The notes under the pieces were generated by a model. That model was given only the letters and a program-made list of their open reading frames with translations. It searched no databases and was not told the origin of the DNA. Of a stretch of DNA of 25,146 bases, positions 1 through 6,324 are shown piece after piece. Position 1 is the first letter of the stretch; every line of letters starts with the position of its first letter. Source of the DNA: DASPJQ01 sp035299065 (GTDB lineage Bacteria; Bacteroidota; Bacteroidia; Flavobacteriales_D; UBA2798); NCBI GenBank assembly GCA_035299065.1, contig DATGXI010000162.1, positions 1 through 25,146 on the forward strand, in the 5' to 3' direction. The position numbers and the translations under genes were made by a program.

Positions 1-398
1 ACCACGTTGGTGTGGCCCTTGAGTACTTTTATGAGCTTGCGTTTTTTGAAATCATAAATGCGAATGAGGCCCCAGGCAACATTTTCTTTTTGCTCCATTA
101 AATACCCACCGGTAACCAGGTATTTTCCATCAGGGCTTATGGCCAGGCAATACAACTGGCCTATACTGCCCTCGCCCCGTTCACCGTGAATTTCATCAAC
201 CAGGTTGCCATATGCAGCGCTCCATATTTTTACCGATTTGTCGTGGCTAACACTTACCAGGAATTTTTCATCGGGGGTTAAGGCAACACCGCTAATGATG
301 GAAGTATGGCCTTTTGGATTAATGATAAGGCGAACGTTGTCCTGGGCTTTAACCAGTGAGCAAAGTAAAACAAATGCAAAAATAAGTTTGAGGTTCAT
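1..398 (-). CDS. Exported WD40-repeat protein, N-terminal part (cut by the window edge)
   Basis: This minus-strand reading frame starts at the ATG at 398 and runs off the left edge, giving about 132 residues. The first 18 or so (MNLKLIFAFVLLCSLVKAQ) form a signal peptide, so the product is exported. Behind it come WD40 blade signatures: GHTSIISGVALTPDEKFLVS followed by HDKSVKIW, then LAISPDGKYLVTGG with IRIYD, then the start of another blade, LKGHTNVV. WD40 proteins fold as beta-propellers that act as binding platforms; no enzymatic role is implied and the partner cannot be told. The C-terminal part lies outside the window, so the blade number and any fused domain (caspase-like or peptidase domains are common partners in bacteria) are unknown. 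The frame is clear from the translation; only the function is vague. Confidence 0.85.
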   Translation of the reverse strand, partial: MNLKLIFAFVLLCSLVKAQDNVRLIINPKGHTSIISGVALTPDEKFLVSVSHDKSVKIWSAAYGNLVDEIHGERGEGSIGQLYCLAISPDGKYLVTGGYLMEQKENVAWGLIRIYDFKKRKLIKVLKGHTNV

Positions 399-489
399 AG
401 GGGGAAAATAAGGGAAAAGCGGGTTTGAAGGACTAAGGGAAAATACGGATTTTTTGGAAAGGTGATGACGCTGATGGTTAAGGTGACCG

Positions 490-540
490 CTGATTTCACA
501 GTTCATTTTAGCCACAGATTAAACGGATTTCACAGATTTG
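490..540. repeat. Degenerate CACAGATT-type intergenic repeat
   Basis: The 10-mer GATTTCACAG occurs at 492-501 and again at 526-535, and CACAGATT occurs at 513-520 and 531-538. From memory, strings of the form CCACAGATTA...GGATTTCACAGATT are dispersed in intergenic DNA of many Bacteroidota genomes; that resemblance is recalled, not searched. No reading frame uses it. Confidence 0.5.
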
Positions 541-586
541 ATAACCATTAGACATTTTCGACTAACCTTGTTTTACCGGGTAGACC

Positions 587-700
587 CCGCCAGGGATTGA
601 ACGGATAGCCCGGAGCCTAAAATTTGAATGAGATCCCCCGTGCCTCGGGAATACATTCAAATTTTAGGTGAGGACTATGAGTGAAAGCCCGTTAAGGCGG
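587..700. repeat. Long imperfect palindrome with perfect 15-bp inner arms, repeat-like element
   Basis: The arms CCTAAAATTTGAATG (616-630) and CATTCAAATTTTAGG (654-668) are exact reverse complements. The 23-nt spacer can fold further (TCCC at 634-637 against GGGA at 647-650). Outside the arms, ATAG (605-608) can pair with CTAT (675-678) and CCGCC (587-591) with GGCGG (696-700), so the whole 114 bp is roughly palindromic. AGCCCG appears on both flanks (607-612 and 686-691). There is no T-tract, so it is not a typical intrinsic terminator. It sits between two minus-strand genes, downstream of the 162-aa gene and upstream of the WD40 gene. It looks like a dispersed palindromic element of REP or small MITE type, but copies elsewhere cannot be checked here. 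Confidence 0.55.
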
Positions 701-730
701 CCAGATAATTTAAGATTTGAAATTCAAGAT

Positions 731-1219
731 TTAAGAAAGGTTGATTTCTCTAATGAAATTATAACTCTCCATAACAGGTGAAATCAATACAAATTTTTGC
801 TCGCAAAAGTCTAATTTTTTGTGCCTGCCACCAAAATCATATAAATAACTTTCATTAAGCTCATTCACTATATTGACGTTATCATTTTCAGTTTGATTTT
901 TGGAAACATAAACCATTATCCAATTCCCCTTTTTAAATTCGTGCGAATCTATAATACTGCTTACCTGGTAAAACCCCTTTATAAAAATAAAAGGTACGCT
1001 TACATCAACAGGGTATTCAAGATAATTCACAAAATAATTGAACCTTTCAAAATCAGGATTGTTTGAGAATAGTATTAAGAATGAATTGGGCTTACCCTTA
1101 TTTGAATACAATTTTATACCGTTGGTAAAACCTGTATCTGAATAAAGATTTGAAAGGTCAACAAGAGCTTTTTCAATGTCAGCCTGATTTACGTTTTCAG
1201 CAACAATAAAATTTTGCAT
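731..1219 (-). CDS. Uncharacterised 162-aa cytoplasmic protein downstream of asnS
   Basis: I do not recognise this family. The 162-residue product has no signal peptide or membrane helix and mixes charged and aromatic residues evenly, as a small soluble alpha/beta protein would. Visible stretches include FLILFSNNPDFERFNYFVNY, FIFIKGFYQV and NWIMVYVSK, alternating hydrophobic runs that suggest beta strands, and a C-terminal part with SYLYDFGGRHKKLDFCEQKF. It starts 2 bp after the asnS stop codon (gap 1220-1221), so it is almost certainly co-transcribed with asnS and perhaps translationally coupled. That spacing does not by itself show a role in translation. The end overlaps a TTTAAGATTT-type low-complexity repeat, and codon use appears like its neighbours. 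Existence is well supported; function is unknown. Confidence 0.8.
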   Translation of the reverse strand: MQNFIVAENVNQADIEKALVDLSNLYSDTGFTNGIKLYSNKGKPNSFLILFSNNPDFERFNYFVNYLEYPVDVSVPFIFIKGFYQVSSIIDSHEFKKGNWIMVYVSKNQTENDNVNIVNELNESYLYDFGGRHKKLDFCEQKFVLISPVMESYNFIREINLS

Positions 1220-1221
1220 TC

Positions 1222-2670
1222 TTAAAACTCACAATTCTTCGGAGTCCTTGCAAAAGGAATCACATCACGAATGTTGGTCATGCCGGTAACAAACAAAACC
1301 AAACGTTCAAAACCCAAACCAAAACCTGCGTGCGGTGCGGTGCCAAACCTGCGCGTGTCAAGGTACCAATACATTTCTTCGGTTGGGATGTGCATTTCTT
1401 TCATGCGTTGCTCCAGTTTGTCCAAACGTTCTTCACGCTGGCTGCCACCCACCATTTCACCAATGCCGGGGAATAAAATATCCATGGCGCGAACGGTTTT
1501 TCCATCATCGTTCTGGCGCATGTAAAAGGCTTTGATTTCTTTTGGATAATCAGTCAGTATTACGGGTTTTTTAAAATGCTTTTCAACCAAATAACGTTCG
1601 TGCTCACTTTGCAAATCGGTGCCGTACCCGTTAACAGGGAACTGGAATTTTTTTTCCTTGTTGGGTTTGCTTTTCATTAAAATATCAATGGCCTCGGTAT
1701 AGGTCAGGCGCTGGAAGTCATTGTCAACGCAAAAATTTAATTTTTCCAGCAAAGGCATTGGGCTTCGCTCGTTTTGCGGTTTTTGTTTTTCTTCATCGCT
1801 CAAACGCGTTTGTAAGAATTCCAAATCTTCGGCACAATTGTCAAGCACATATTTTATGACATACTTTAACAGGCCTTCGGCCAGGTCCATGTTATCGTTC
1901 AAATCGTTAAACGCTACTTCGGGTTCAATCATCCAGAACTCGGCAAGGTGGCGTGTTGTATTGGAGTTTTCGGCCCGGAACGTTGGCCCAAATGTGTATA
2001 CTTTACCCAATGCCATGGCGGCAAGTTCAGCTTCCAGCTGGCCACTCACGGTTAGCTTGGTGTCTTTCCCAAAAAAATCTTCTTTAAAATCAACTTTGCC
2101 TTCGGGTGTTTTTGGAACATTGTTTAAGGGCAATGTTGTTACGGTAAACATTTCGCCCGCACCTTCGGCATCACTTGCTGTTAAAATTGGTGCGTGAAAA
2201 TAATAAAACCCGTTTTTATGAAAATAATCATGTATGGCATAACCCAATGCGTGACGCAGGCGAAACACAGCACCAAATGTATTGGTACGAAAACGCATGT
2301 GCGCTTTTTCACGCAGGTAATCCAGGCTTGGACGGTTCTTTAATTGTAACGGGTATGTATCGTGATCACAATCGCCAAGTATTTCATACTTCTCAGCAAT
2401 TACCTCAACGGCCTGGCCTTTGCCTTGCGAAGCCACCAATTGCCCGGTAACCGAAACGGCTGCACCGTTTGTGGTACGTTTTAAAAGTTCGGCACCAAAT
2501 TTTGTGAAGTCAACCACGGTTTGCAAATTGGCCAGGCAACTGCCATCATTTATAATCACAAACTGGTCGTTGCGTATTGAGCGCACCCAACCCATAACGG
2601 TTACCTGTGTTCCAACGGGTTGTTGTTTTAACAACCCGGCAATTTCTGATCGTTTTTGCTTCGTTTCCAT
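1222..2670 (-). CDS. asnS: Asparaginyl-tRNA synthetase
   Basis: A cytoplasmic class IIb aminoacyl-tRNA synthetase that joins asparagine to tRNA-Asn with ATP. The 482 residues are close to the usual bacterial length. An N-terminal OB-fold anticodon-binding domain (about residues 20-105, with VTVMGWVRSIRNDQFVIIND) is followed by the catalytic domain. Class II motif 2 is seen in FRAENSNTTRHLAEFWMIEP (about 230-250) and motif 3 in GLGFERLVLFVTGM (from about 451), whose arginine binds ATP. The sequence SGQLEAELAAMALGKVYTFG just before motif 2 is typical of AsnRS/AspRS enzymes. The H-x-E pattern and HLAEFWMIEPE fit AsnRS better than AspRS, and the length fits AsnRS. It is the first gene of a two-gene minus-strand unit; a near-consensus -7 box lies 8 nt before the start. 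Confidence 0.97.
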   Translation of the reverse strand: METKQKRSEIAGLLKQQPVGTQVTVMGWVRSIRNDQFVIINDGSCLANLQTVVDFTKFGAELLKRTTNGAAVSVTGQLVASQGKGQAVEVIAEKYEILGDCDHDTYPLQLKNRPSLDYLREKAHMRFRTNTFGAVFRLRHALGYAIHDYFHKNGFYYFHAPILTASDAEGAGEMFTVTTLPLNNVPKTPEGKVDFKEDFFGKDTKLTVSGQLEAELAAMALGKVYTFGPTFRAENSNTTRHLAEFWMIEPEVAFNDLNDNMDLAEGLLKYVIKYVLDNCAEDLEFLQTRLSDEEKQKPQNERSPMPLLEKLNFCVDNDFQRLTYTEAIDILMKSKPNKEKKFQFPVNGYGTDLQSEHERYLVEKHFKKPVILTDYPKEIKAFYMRQNDDGKTVRAMDILFPGIGEMVGGSQREERLDKLEQRMKEMHIPTEEMYWYLDTRRFGTAPHAGFGLGFERLVLFVTGMTNIRDVIPFARTPKNCEF

Positions 2671-2678
2671 ATCAGGTA

Positions 2679-2686
2679 CAAATAAA
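2679..2686 (-). promoter_or_regulatory. Possible -7 box of the asnS promoter
   Basis: On the minus strand the sequence TTTATTTG matches 7 of 8 positions of the Bacteroidota -7 consensus TAnnTTTG and ends 8 nt before the asnS ATG. No clear TTTG lies about 19 nt further upstream, where the (CA)n tract begins. If it is used, the mRNA would have almost no leader. Confidence 0.3.
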
Positions 2687-2696
2687 TGAAATTTTT

Positions 2697-2830
2697 AACC
2701 ACACACACACATAGAAATGCAGAAGTAAAGACGCTACGCTATTTTTAGAAAGCATAGATAGCGTAGTAAAAAGAAAAAAAAGCCACGAAGGGTACCAATT
2801 TACCAATGCCTCACCTCCCCCCCCTTTTGG
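2697..2830. repeat. Low-complexity and degenerate repeat tract with a 9-bp hairpin
   Basis: This non-coding stretch holds a short (CA)n microsatellite (from 2700), a hairpin with arms CTACGCTAT (2734-2742) and ATAGCGTAG (2758-2766) around a 15-nt loop, an A-rich run, and a C8-9 homopolymer followed by TTTT near 2816-2826. Read on the minus strand, the sequence around 2770-2795 gives CTTCGTGGCTTTTTTTT, which from memory resembles dispersed intergenic repeats common in Bacteroidota. The only open frame here (2672-2935, minus) has no recognisable protein character. Confidence 0.45.
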
Positions 2831-3033
2831 CAGCCGTGATGGCATTTCACAAATATCCACCCTGTATGAAGTTCTTATTCGGGGCGAAAAATCCGTGTCA
2901 ACCTGCTTTCCCTCAAAAAAAGCGTAGGCCTTCATTTTATGTATATCTCGCCAGGCCGAGGGGAGTGTGGTAAAAAAGATTTGATACCCTAAAATATTTG
3001 GCCGGGAACCTGCACTATATTAATTTATGGTTA

Positions 3034-3155
3034 AACGTTTCCAAATAATTGTCTATACAATAAACGCATTATGAATAAATTACAGGAAACGTTCGATACA
3101 CAGGAAACATTTTTTCCAATTTTCGTTTCCGATATTCAAAATGTTTTTACTTTTG
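3034..3155 (+). promoter_or_regulatory. Promoter and candidate operator cluster of the tetR-efflux operon
   Basis: Four copies of a GGAAACG-like motif lie here: AACGTTTCC at 3034-3042, its exact reverse complement GGAAACGTT at 3085-3093, GGAAACA at 3103-3109 and CGTTTCC at 3124-3130. The last two form a dyad GGAAAC-N16-GTTTCC. A perfect -7 box TACTTTTG (3148-3155) ends 5 nt before the ATG at 3161, and the last motif copy overlaps the expected -33 position (TTTC at 3126-3129, 18-nt spacing). This is the expected layout for an autoregulated TetR repressor. That these are the regulator's own sites is inference. Confidence 0.55.
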
Positions 3156-3160
3156 GCGCC

Positions 3161-3772
3161 ATGGATTTAAAATTAAACGCGATCCTTGAGCAGTCAACCA
3201 GGTTATTCATGAAGTATGGTATTAAAAGCCTTACCATGGACGATATTGCCAATGAACTTAAGGTATCGAAAAAAACACTTTACCTGTTTGTAACCGACAA
3301 GCAGGACCTGGTATTAAAAACGCTTGAGAAGTATTGCAGCGATGACAAGCAAATGGTTGCCGAAATTCAGAAGCAGGCAACAAATGCCATGGAAGAAAGT
3401 TTGATGATTACCAAACATGTGAAAACAAAGTTTGCGTCCATTCACCCTTCCATACATTATGACCTGGAAAAATACTATCCTGAGGCATGGCAAATGATGA
3501 ACAATCACCAGTTGCATTTTGTTTTTGATACCATAAAGAAAAACCTGGAAAAAGGAATGGAAGAAGGCTTTTACCGGGACGATTTAATTCCCGATGTAAT
3601 TGCGCGCGCCTTTGTAACAAAAGTATACGCCATGACCGACCGTACCGATGCTGTTTTGCAGCAATACGATTTCGGGACCATTTATGCTGAGCTTATGCGT
3701 TACCACCTGCGCGGTATTGCCAGTGAAAAAGGCCATAAACAGCTTAACAATAAACTAAAATCTTTTATATAA
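3161..3772 (+). CDS. TetR-family transcriptional regulator of the adjacent efflux operon
   Basis: A dimeric DNA-binding repressor with an N-terminal helix-turn-helix and a C-terminal ligand-binding domain. The HTH is clear: residues about 5-50 contain RLFMKYGIKSLTMDDIANEL followed by KVSKKTLYLFVTDKQDLV, a strong TetR signature. The frame is open from an ATG at 3071, which would add 30 residues (MNKLQETFDTQETFF...). I place the start at 3161 because family members normally begin about ten residues before the first HTH helix, and because 3071-3160 carries a perfect -7 box and GGAAACG-type dyads, i.e. promoter DNA. The 203-aa product is of normal length. It lies 7 bp before the outer membrane component gene, so it is the first gene of the operon and probably represses it; the inducing ligand is unknown. 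Confidence 0.9.
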   Translation: MDLKLNAILEQSTRLFMKYGIKSLTMDDIANELKVSKKTLYLFVTDKQDLVLKTLEKYCSDDKQMVAEIQKQATNAMEESLMITKHVKTKFASIHPSIHYDLEKYYPEAWQMMNNHQLHFVFDTIKKNLEKGMEEGFYRDDLIPDVIARAFVTKVYAMTDRTDAVLQQYDFGTIYAELMRYHLRGIASEKGHKQLNNKLKSFI

Positions 3773-3779
3773 CAAAACC

Positions 3780-5132
3780 ATGAAGAAACCAGCATTAATT
3801 GTAGCATTGGCGTTTCTAGGTACGGTTTCAAACGCACAGGATTCAACTGCCTTTACTTTAAAAGCAGCTGTTGACTATGCCGAGAAAAACAGTCCGTTAA
3901 TTAAAAACGCACACACCGATATTGAGATCTTTAAAAAACGGCAAAAGGAAATAACGGCTATGGGACTTCCGCAGGTGAACGTTGAGGCAACCTTCAACCA
4001 CTTCCTGAACATTCCAACAACTGTAGTTCCTGCAAATGCCTTTAGTCCGCTTGCGCCACCTGATTTATTGGTGCCCGTACAATTTGGTACCAAATACCAA
4101 ACCAGTGCCGGTGCAACCCTGTCACAATTGATTTTTGACGGTTCGTATTTTGTTGCCATTAAAACATCAAAAACTGCCATGGAACTGCAGGTATTGCTTG
4201 AGCAAAAAACTACGGTTGATGTAAAAAACGAAGTGGTGAAGGCATACTACATGGCAGCCATTGCCGATGAGAACATTAAAACCCTTACCACCACCGTTGC
4301 GCAAATGGAGAAATTACGGGGTGAAACCGATGCCATTCAAAAAGAAGGGTTGATTGAAAAACAGGATGTGGAGCAATTGGAGCTTACCATTCAAGGCATG
4401 CGCAACAATATTATACGTGCCGAAAACATGAAAAAGCTTGCCTACAATTTGCTTAAGCTAAACATGGGTATTGATATAAAAAATGAAATTACCATTACGC
4501 AAACCATTGACAGTTTGAATGCCGAATTCAACGCTGCAGACTACGTAGCCAAAGAATTTTCACCAGCTGCTTTACCCGAGTACCAGTTGCTGCAAACCCA
4601 GGTTAAATTGGGTGAGTACAGTTTAATGAATGAAAAAGCAAAATATTTTCCATCATTTGGCGGCTTTATCACACACTCGTACAATTTACCAAGCAACAAA
4701 CTAGACCAGTTTGACAACCGCAGGTGGTTTCCAACAACCATTTGGGGACTTAAATTAACCATTCCGGTATTTGCAAGCGGCATGCGCCATTACAAAGTAC
4801 AACAGGCGCAAATGAGTTTATCAAAATCGGTAACCACCTTAAAAAATGCCGAAAACGGTTTGAAACTAGCGGCTGAAAGTGCACGACTGAACCTGAATTT
4901 TGCCATGGAAAGTTTAACCACGTTAAAACAATCACTTGAACTGGCCGATAAAATTCAGCAAAAAACACTTGTTAAATACAAAGAAGGTATTTCAACCAGC
5001 ATGGAATTGAACCAGGCCCAAATGCAATACCTGAATGCACAGGCAAATTATATTAACGGATTATATACTGTATTAAGTACGAAAGCCGAAATGGACAAAG
5101 CATACGGCACATTAGCAAACCCAACAAAATAA
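3780..5132 (+). CDS. TolC-family outer membrane efflux protein
   Basis: This is the outer membrane channel of a tripartite efflux pump. The 450-residue product begins with a signal peptide (MKKPALIVALAFLGTVSNAQ) and then shows the TolC repeat architecture of long helices interrupted by strands. The opening LKAAVDYAEKNSPLIKNAHT is the usual first helix of the family, and the second half repeats the pattern with long helical, Q/N/K-rich stretches (KYKEGISTSMELNQAQMQYL near the C-terminus is typical of the OEP domain). It lies between tetR and the periplasmic adaptor gene with gaps of 7 and 10 bp, so the three proteins and the RND pump are made from one mRNA. The substrate cannot be deduced from the channel. 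Confidence 0.93.
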   Translation: MKKPALIVALAFLGTVSNAQDSTAFTLKAAVDYAEKNSPLIKNAHTDIEIFKKRQKEITAMGLPQVNVEATFNHFLNIPTTVVPANAFSPLAPPDLLVPVQFGTKYQTSAGATLSQLIFDGSYFVAIKTSKTAMELQVLLEQKTTVDVKNEVVKAYYMAAIADENIKTLTTTVAQMEKLRGETDAIQKEGLIEKQDVEQLELTIQGMRNNIIRAENMKKLAYNLLKLNMGIDIKNEITITQTIDSLNAEFNAADYVAKEFSPAALPEYQLLQTQVKLGEYSLMNEKAKYFPSFGGFITHSYNLPSNKLDQFDNRRWFPTTIWGLKLTIPVFASGMRHYKVQQAQMSLSKSVTTLKNAENGLKLAAESARLNLNFAMESLTTLKQSLELADKIQQKTLVKYKEGISTSMELNQAQMQYLNAQANYINGLYTVLSTKAEMDKAYGTLANPTK

Positions 5133-5142
5133 GTAAGTACCC

Positions 5143-6303
5143 ATGAAACCTTTAAATATGAAACCTATAAAAATTACCGCACTTGTACTGAGCCTGTTTT
5201 TAGCTGCCTGTGGAGGTGAAAAATCAAAAGAAGAACAACTCAAAGAGAAAAAAGAAGAGTTGAAAACCAAGGAAGCTGAACTTTCAAAACTGACAAGTGA
5301 AGTAGAAAAACTGCGCAAAGAAGTTGGCGGTAAAGGCGAAGAAGAAGAAACGGGAATAAAAACCGTTGTGCCAACTGTAATGGCTGGAACACCATTTACC
5401 CACGGCATTGATGTAATGGGTAAAATTGAAGGCGATGAAAACGTAAAGATTGGTGGCGAAATGGGCGGCAACGTAACCAAAGTATATGTGAAGGTTGGCG
5501 ACAAGGTAAGCCGCGGGCAATTGCTTGCTGAAACCGATAACGCAACCATGGTTCAGGGACTGCAGGAGTTAAAATTGCAGCGCAGTTTTGCACAAACACT
5601 GTTTGAAAAACAAGACCGCTTGTGGAAACAGGGTATTGGAAGTGAAGTGCAATACCTGAGTGCAAAAAACAATGTGGACGCAATGGACTCACGCATTGCA
5701 ACATTGAACCAGCAAATAAGCATGAGCAGAATTAAAAGTCCCATTAACGGAACCATTGATGCAGTTGATGTAAAACCGGGACAAGTCATAGCGCCCGGCA
5801 TGCCTGTAATTGGCATAGTGAATAAAAACAACTTAAAAGTAAAAGCCGAGATGGCTGAATCCTACATCAACAACGTGAAAAAAGGAAATACAGTTGTGGT
5901 GAAAGTGCCTGATGCAGCAATGGAATTTGAAACAAAAATCAAATATTCAGGTCAGCAAATTAATCCGCTGAACAGGACCTTTAACGTTGAAATGCCAATT
6001 GACAAAAAACATTACGACCAACTTGCACCAAACATGGTTGCCAAACTTTCAATCATTGACTACGAAAACAAAAATGCGTTGGTACTCCCTTCAACAGTTG
6101 TTCAAAAAGATGCGAACGGGAAATACGTGTTGTTACTGGTTGAAGAAAAAGGCAAATTCAAAACCAAAAAAACCCCGGTTGAAACAGGCTTAACCTATAA
6201 AGGGCATGTTGAAATTACAAAAGGTTTGAGTGCAGGCGATAAAGTAATAACCACGGGCCAAACAGGTTTAACCGATGGTGAAGTTGTAAAAGTTCAAAAA
6301 TAA
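5143..6303 (+). CDS. RND efflux periplasmic adaptor lipoprotein (HlyD/MFP family)
   Basis: This is the membrane-fusion protein that joins the inner-membrane RND pump to the TolC-like channel. The N-terminus carries a lipoprotein signal with lipobox LAAC followed by GGEK, so the mature protein is a lipid-anchored periplasmic protein. Residues about 25-65 are a charged K/E-rich heptad stretch, a probable coiled coil placed before the usual biotinyl-lipoyl domain (GGEMGGNVTKVYVKVGDKVS, then a second half RIKSPINGTIDAVDVKPGQV). This is followed by a beta-barrel and a membrane-proximal domain ending in GDKVITTGQTGLTDGEVVKV. Start: ATGs at 5143 and 5158 both begin ATGAAACCT; the second puts the lipid cysteine at residue 18 and may be the real one. 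Neighbours are the TolC-like gene upstream and the RND pump 21 bp downstream. Confidence 0.93.
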   Translation: MKPLNMKPIKITALVLSLFLAACGGEKSKEEQLKEKKEELKTKEAELSKLTSEVEKLRKEVGGKGEEEETGIKTVVPTVMAGTPFTHGIDVMGKIEGDENVKIGGEMGGNVTKVYVKVGDKVSRGQLLAETDNATMVQGLQELKLQRSFAQTLFEKQDRLWKQGIGSEVQYLSAKNNVDAMDSRIATLNQQISMSRIKSPINGTIDAVDVKPGQVIAPGMPVIGIVNKNNLKVKAEMAESYINNVKKGNTVVVKVPDAAMEFETKIKYSGQQINPLNRTFNVEMPIDKKHYDQLAPNMVAKLSIIDYENKNALVLPSTVVQKDANGKYVLLLVEEKGKFKTKKTPVETGLTYKGHVEITKGLSAGDKVITTGQTGLTDGEVVKVQK

Positions 6304-6324
6304 CCAGACATTAAACCTTAAGCC

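Noticed and set aside
2672..2935. 87-codon minus-strand open frame upstream of asnS
   Set aside because: It is built from repeat, homopolymer and CA-run sequence (a GGGG run in the protein, hydrophobic tail from the CA tract) and ends 1 bp from the asnS start; no protein-like character.
3071..3160. N-terminal extension of the TetR regulator
   Set aside because: It carries four operator-like motifs and a perfect -7 box, and family members normally start near the 3161 ATG.
5112..5549. 145-codon minus-strand open frame
   Set aside because: Antisense to the K/E-rich coiled coil of the adaptor gene, which reads as S/F/L-rich sequence on the other strand; a typical shadow.
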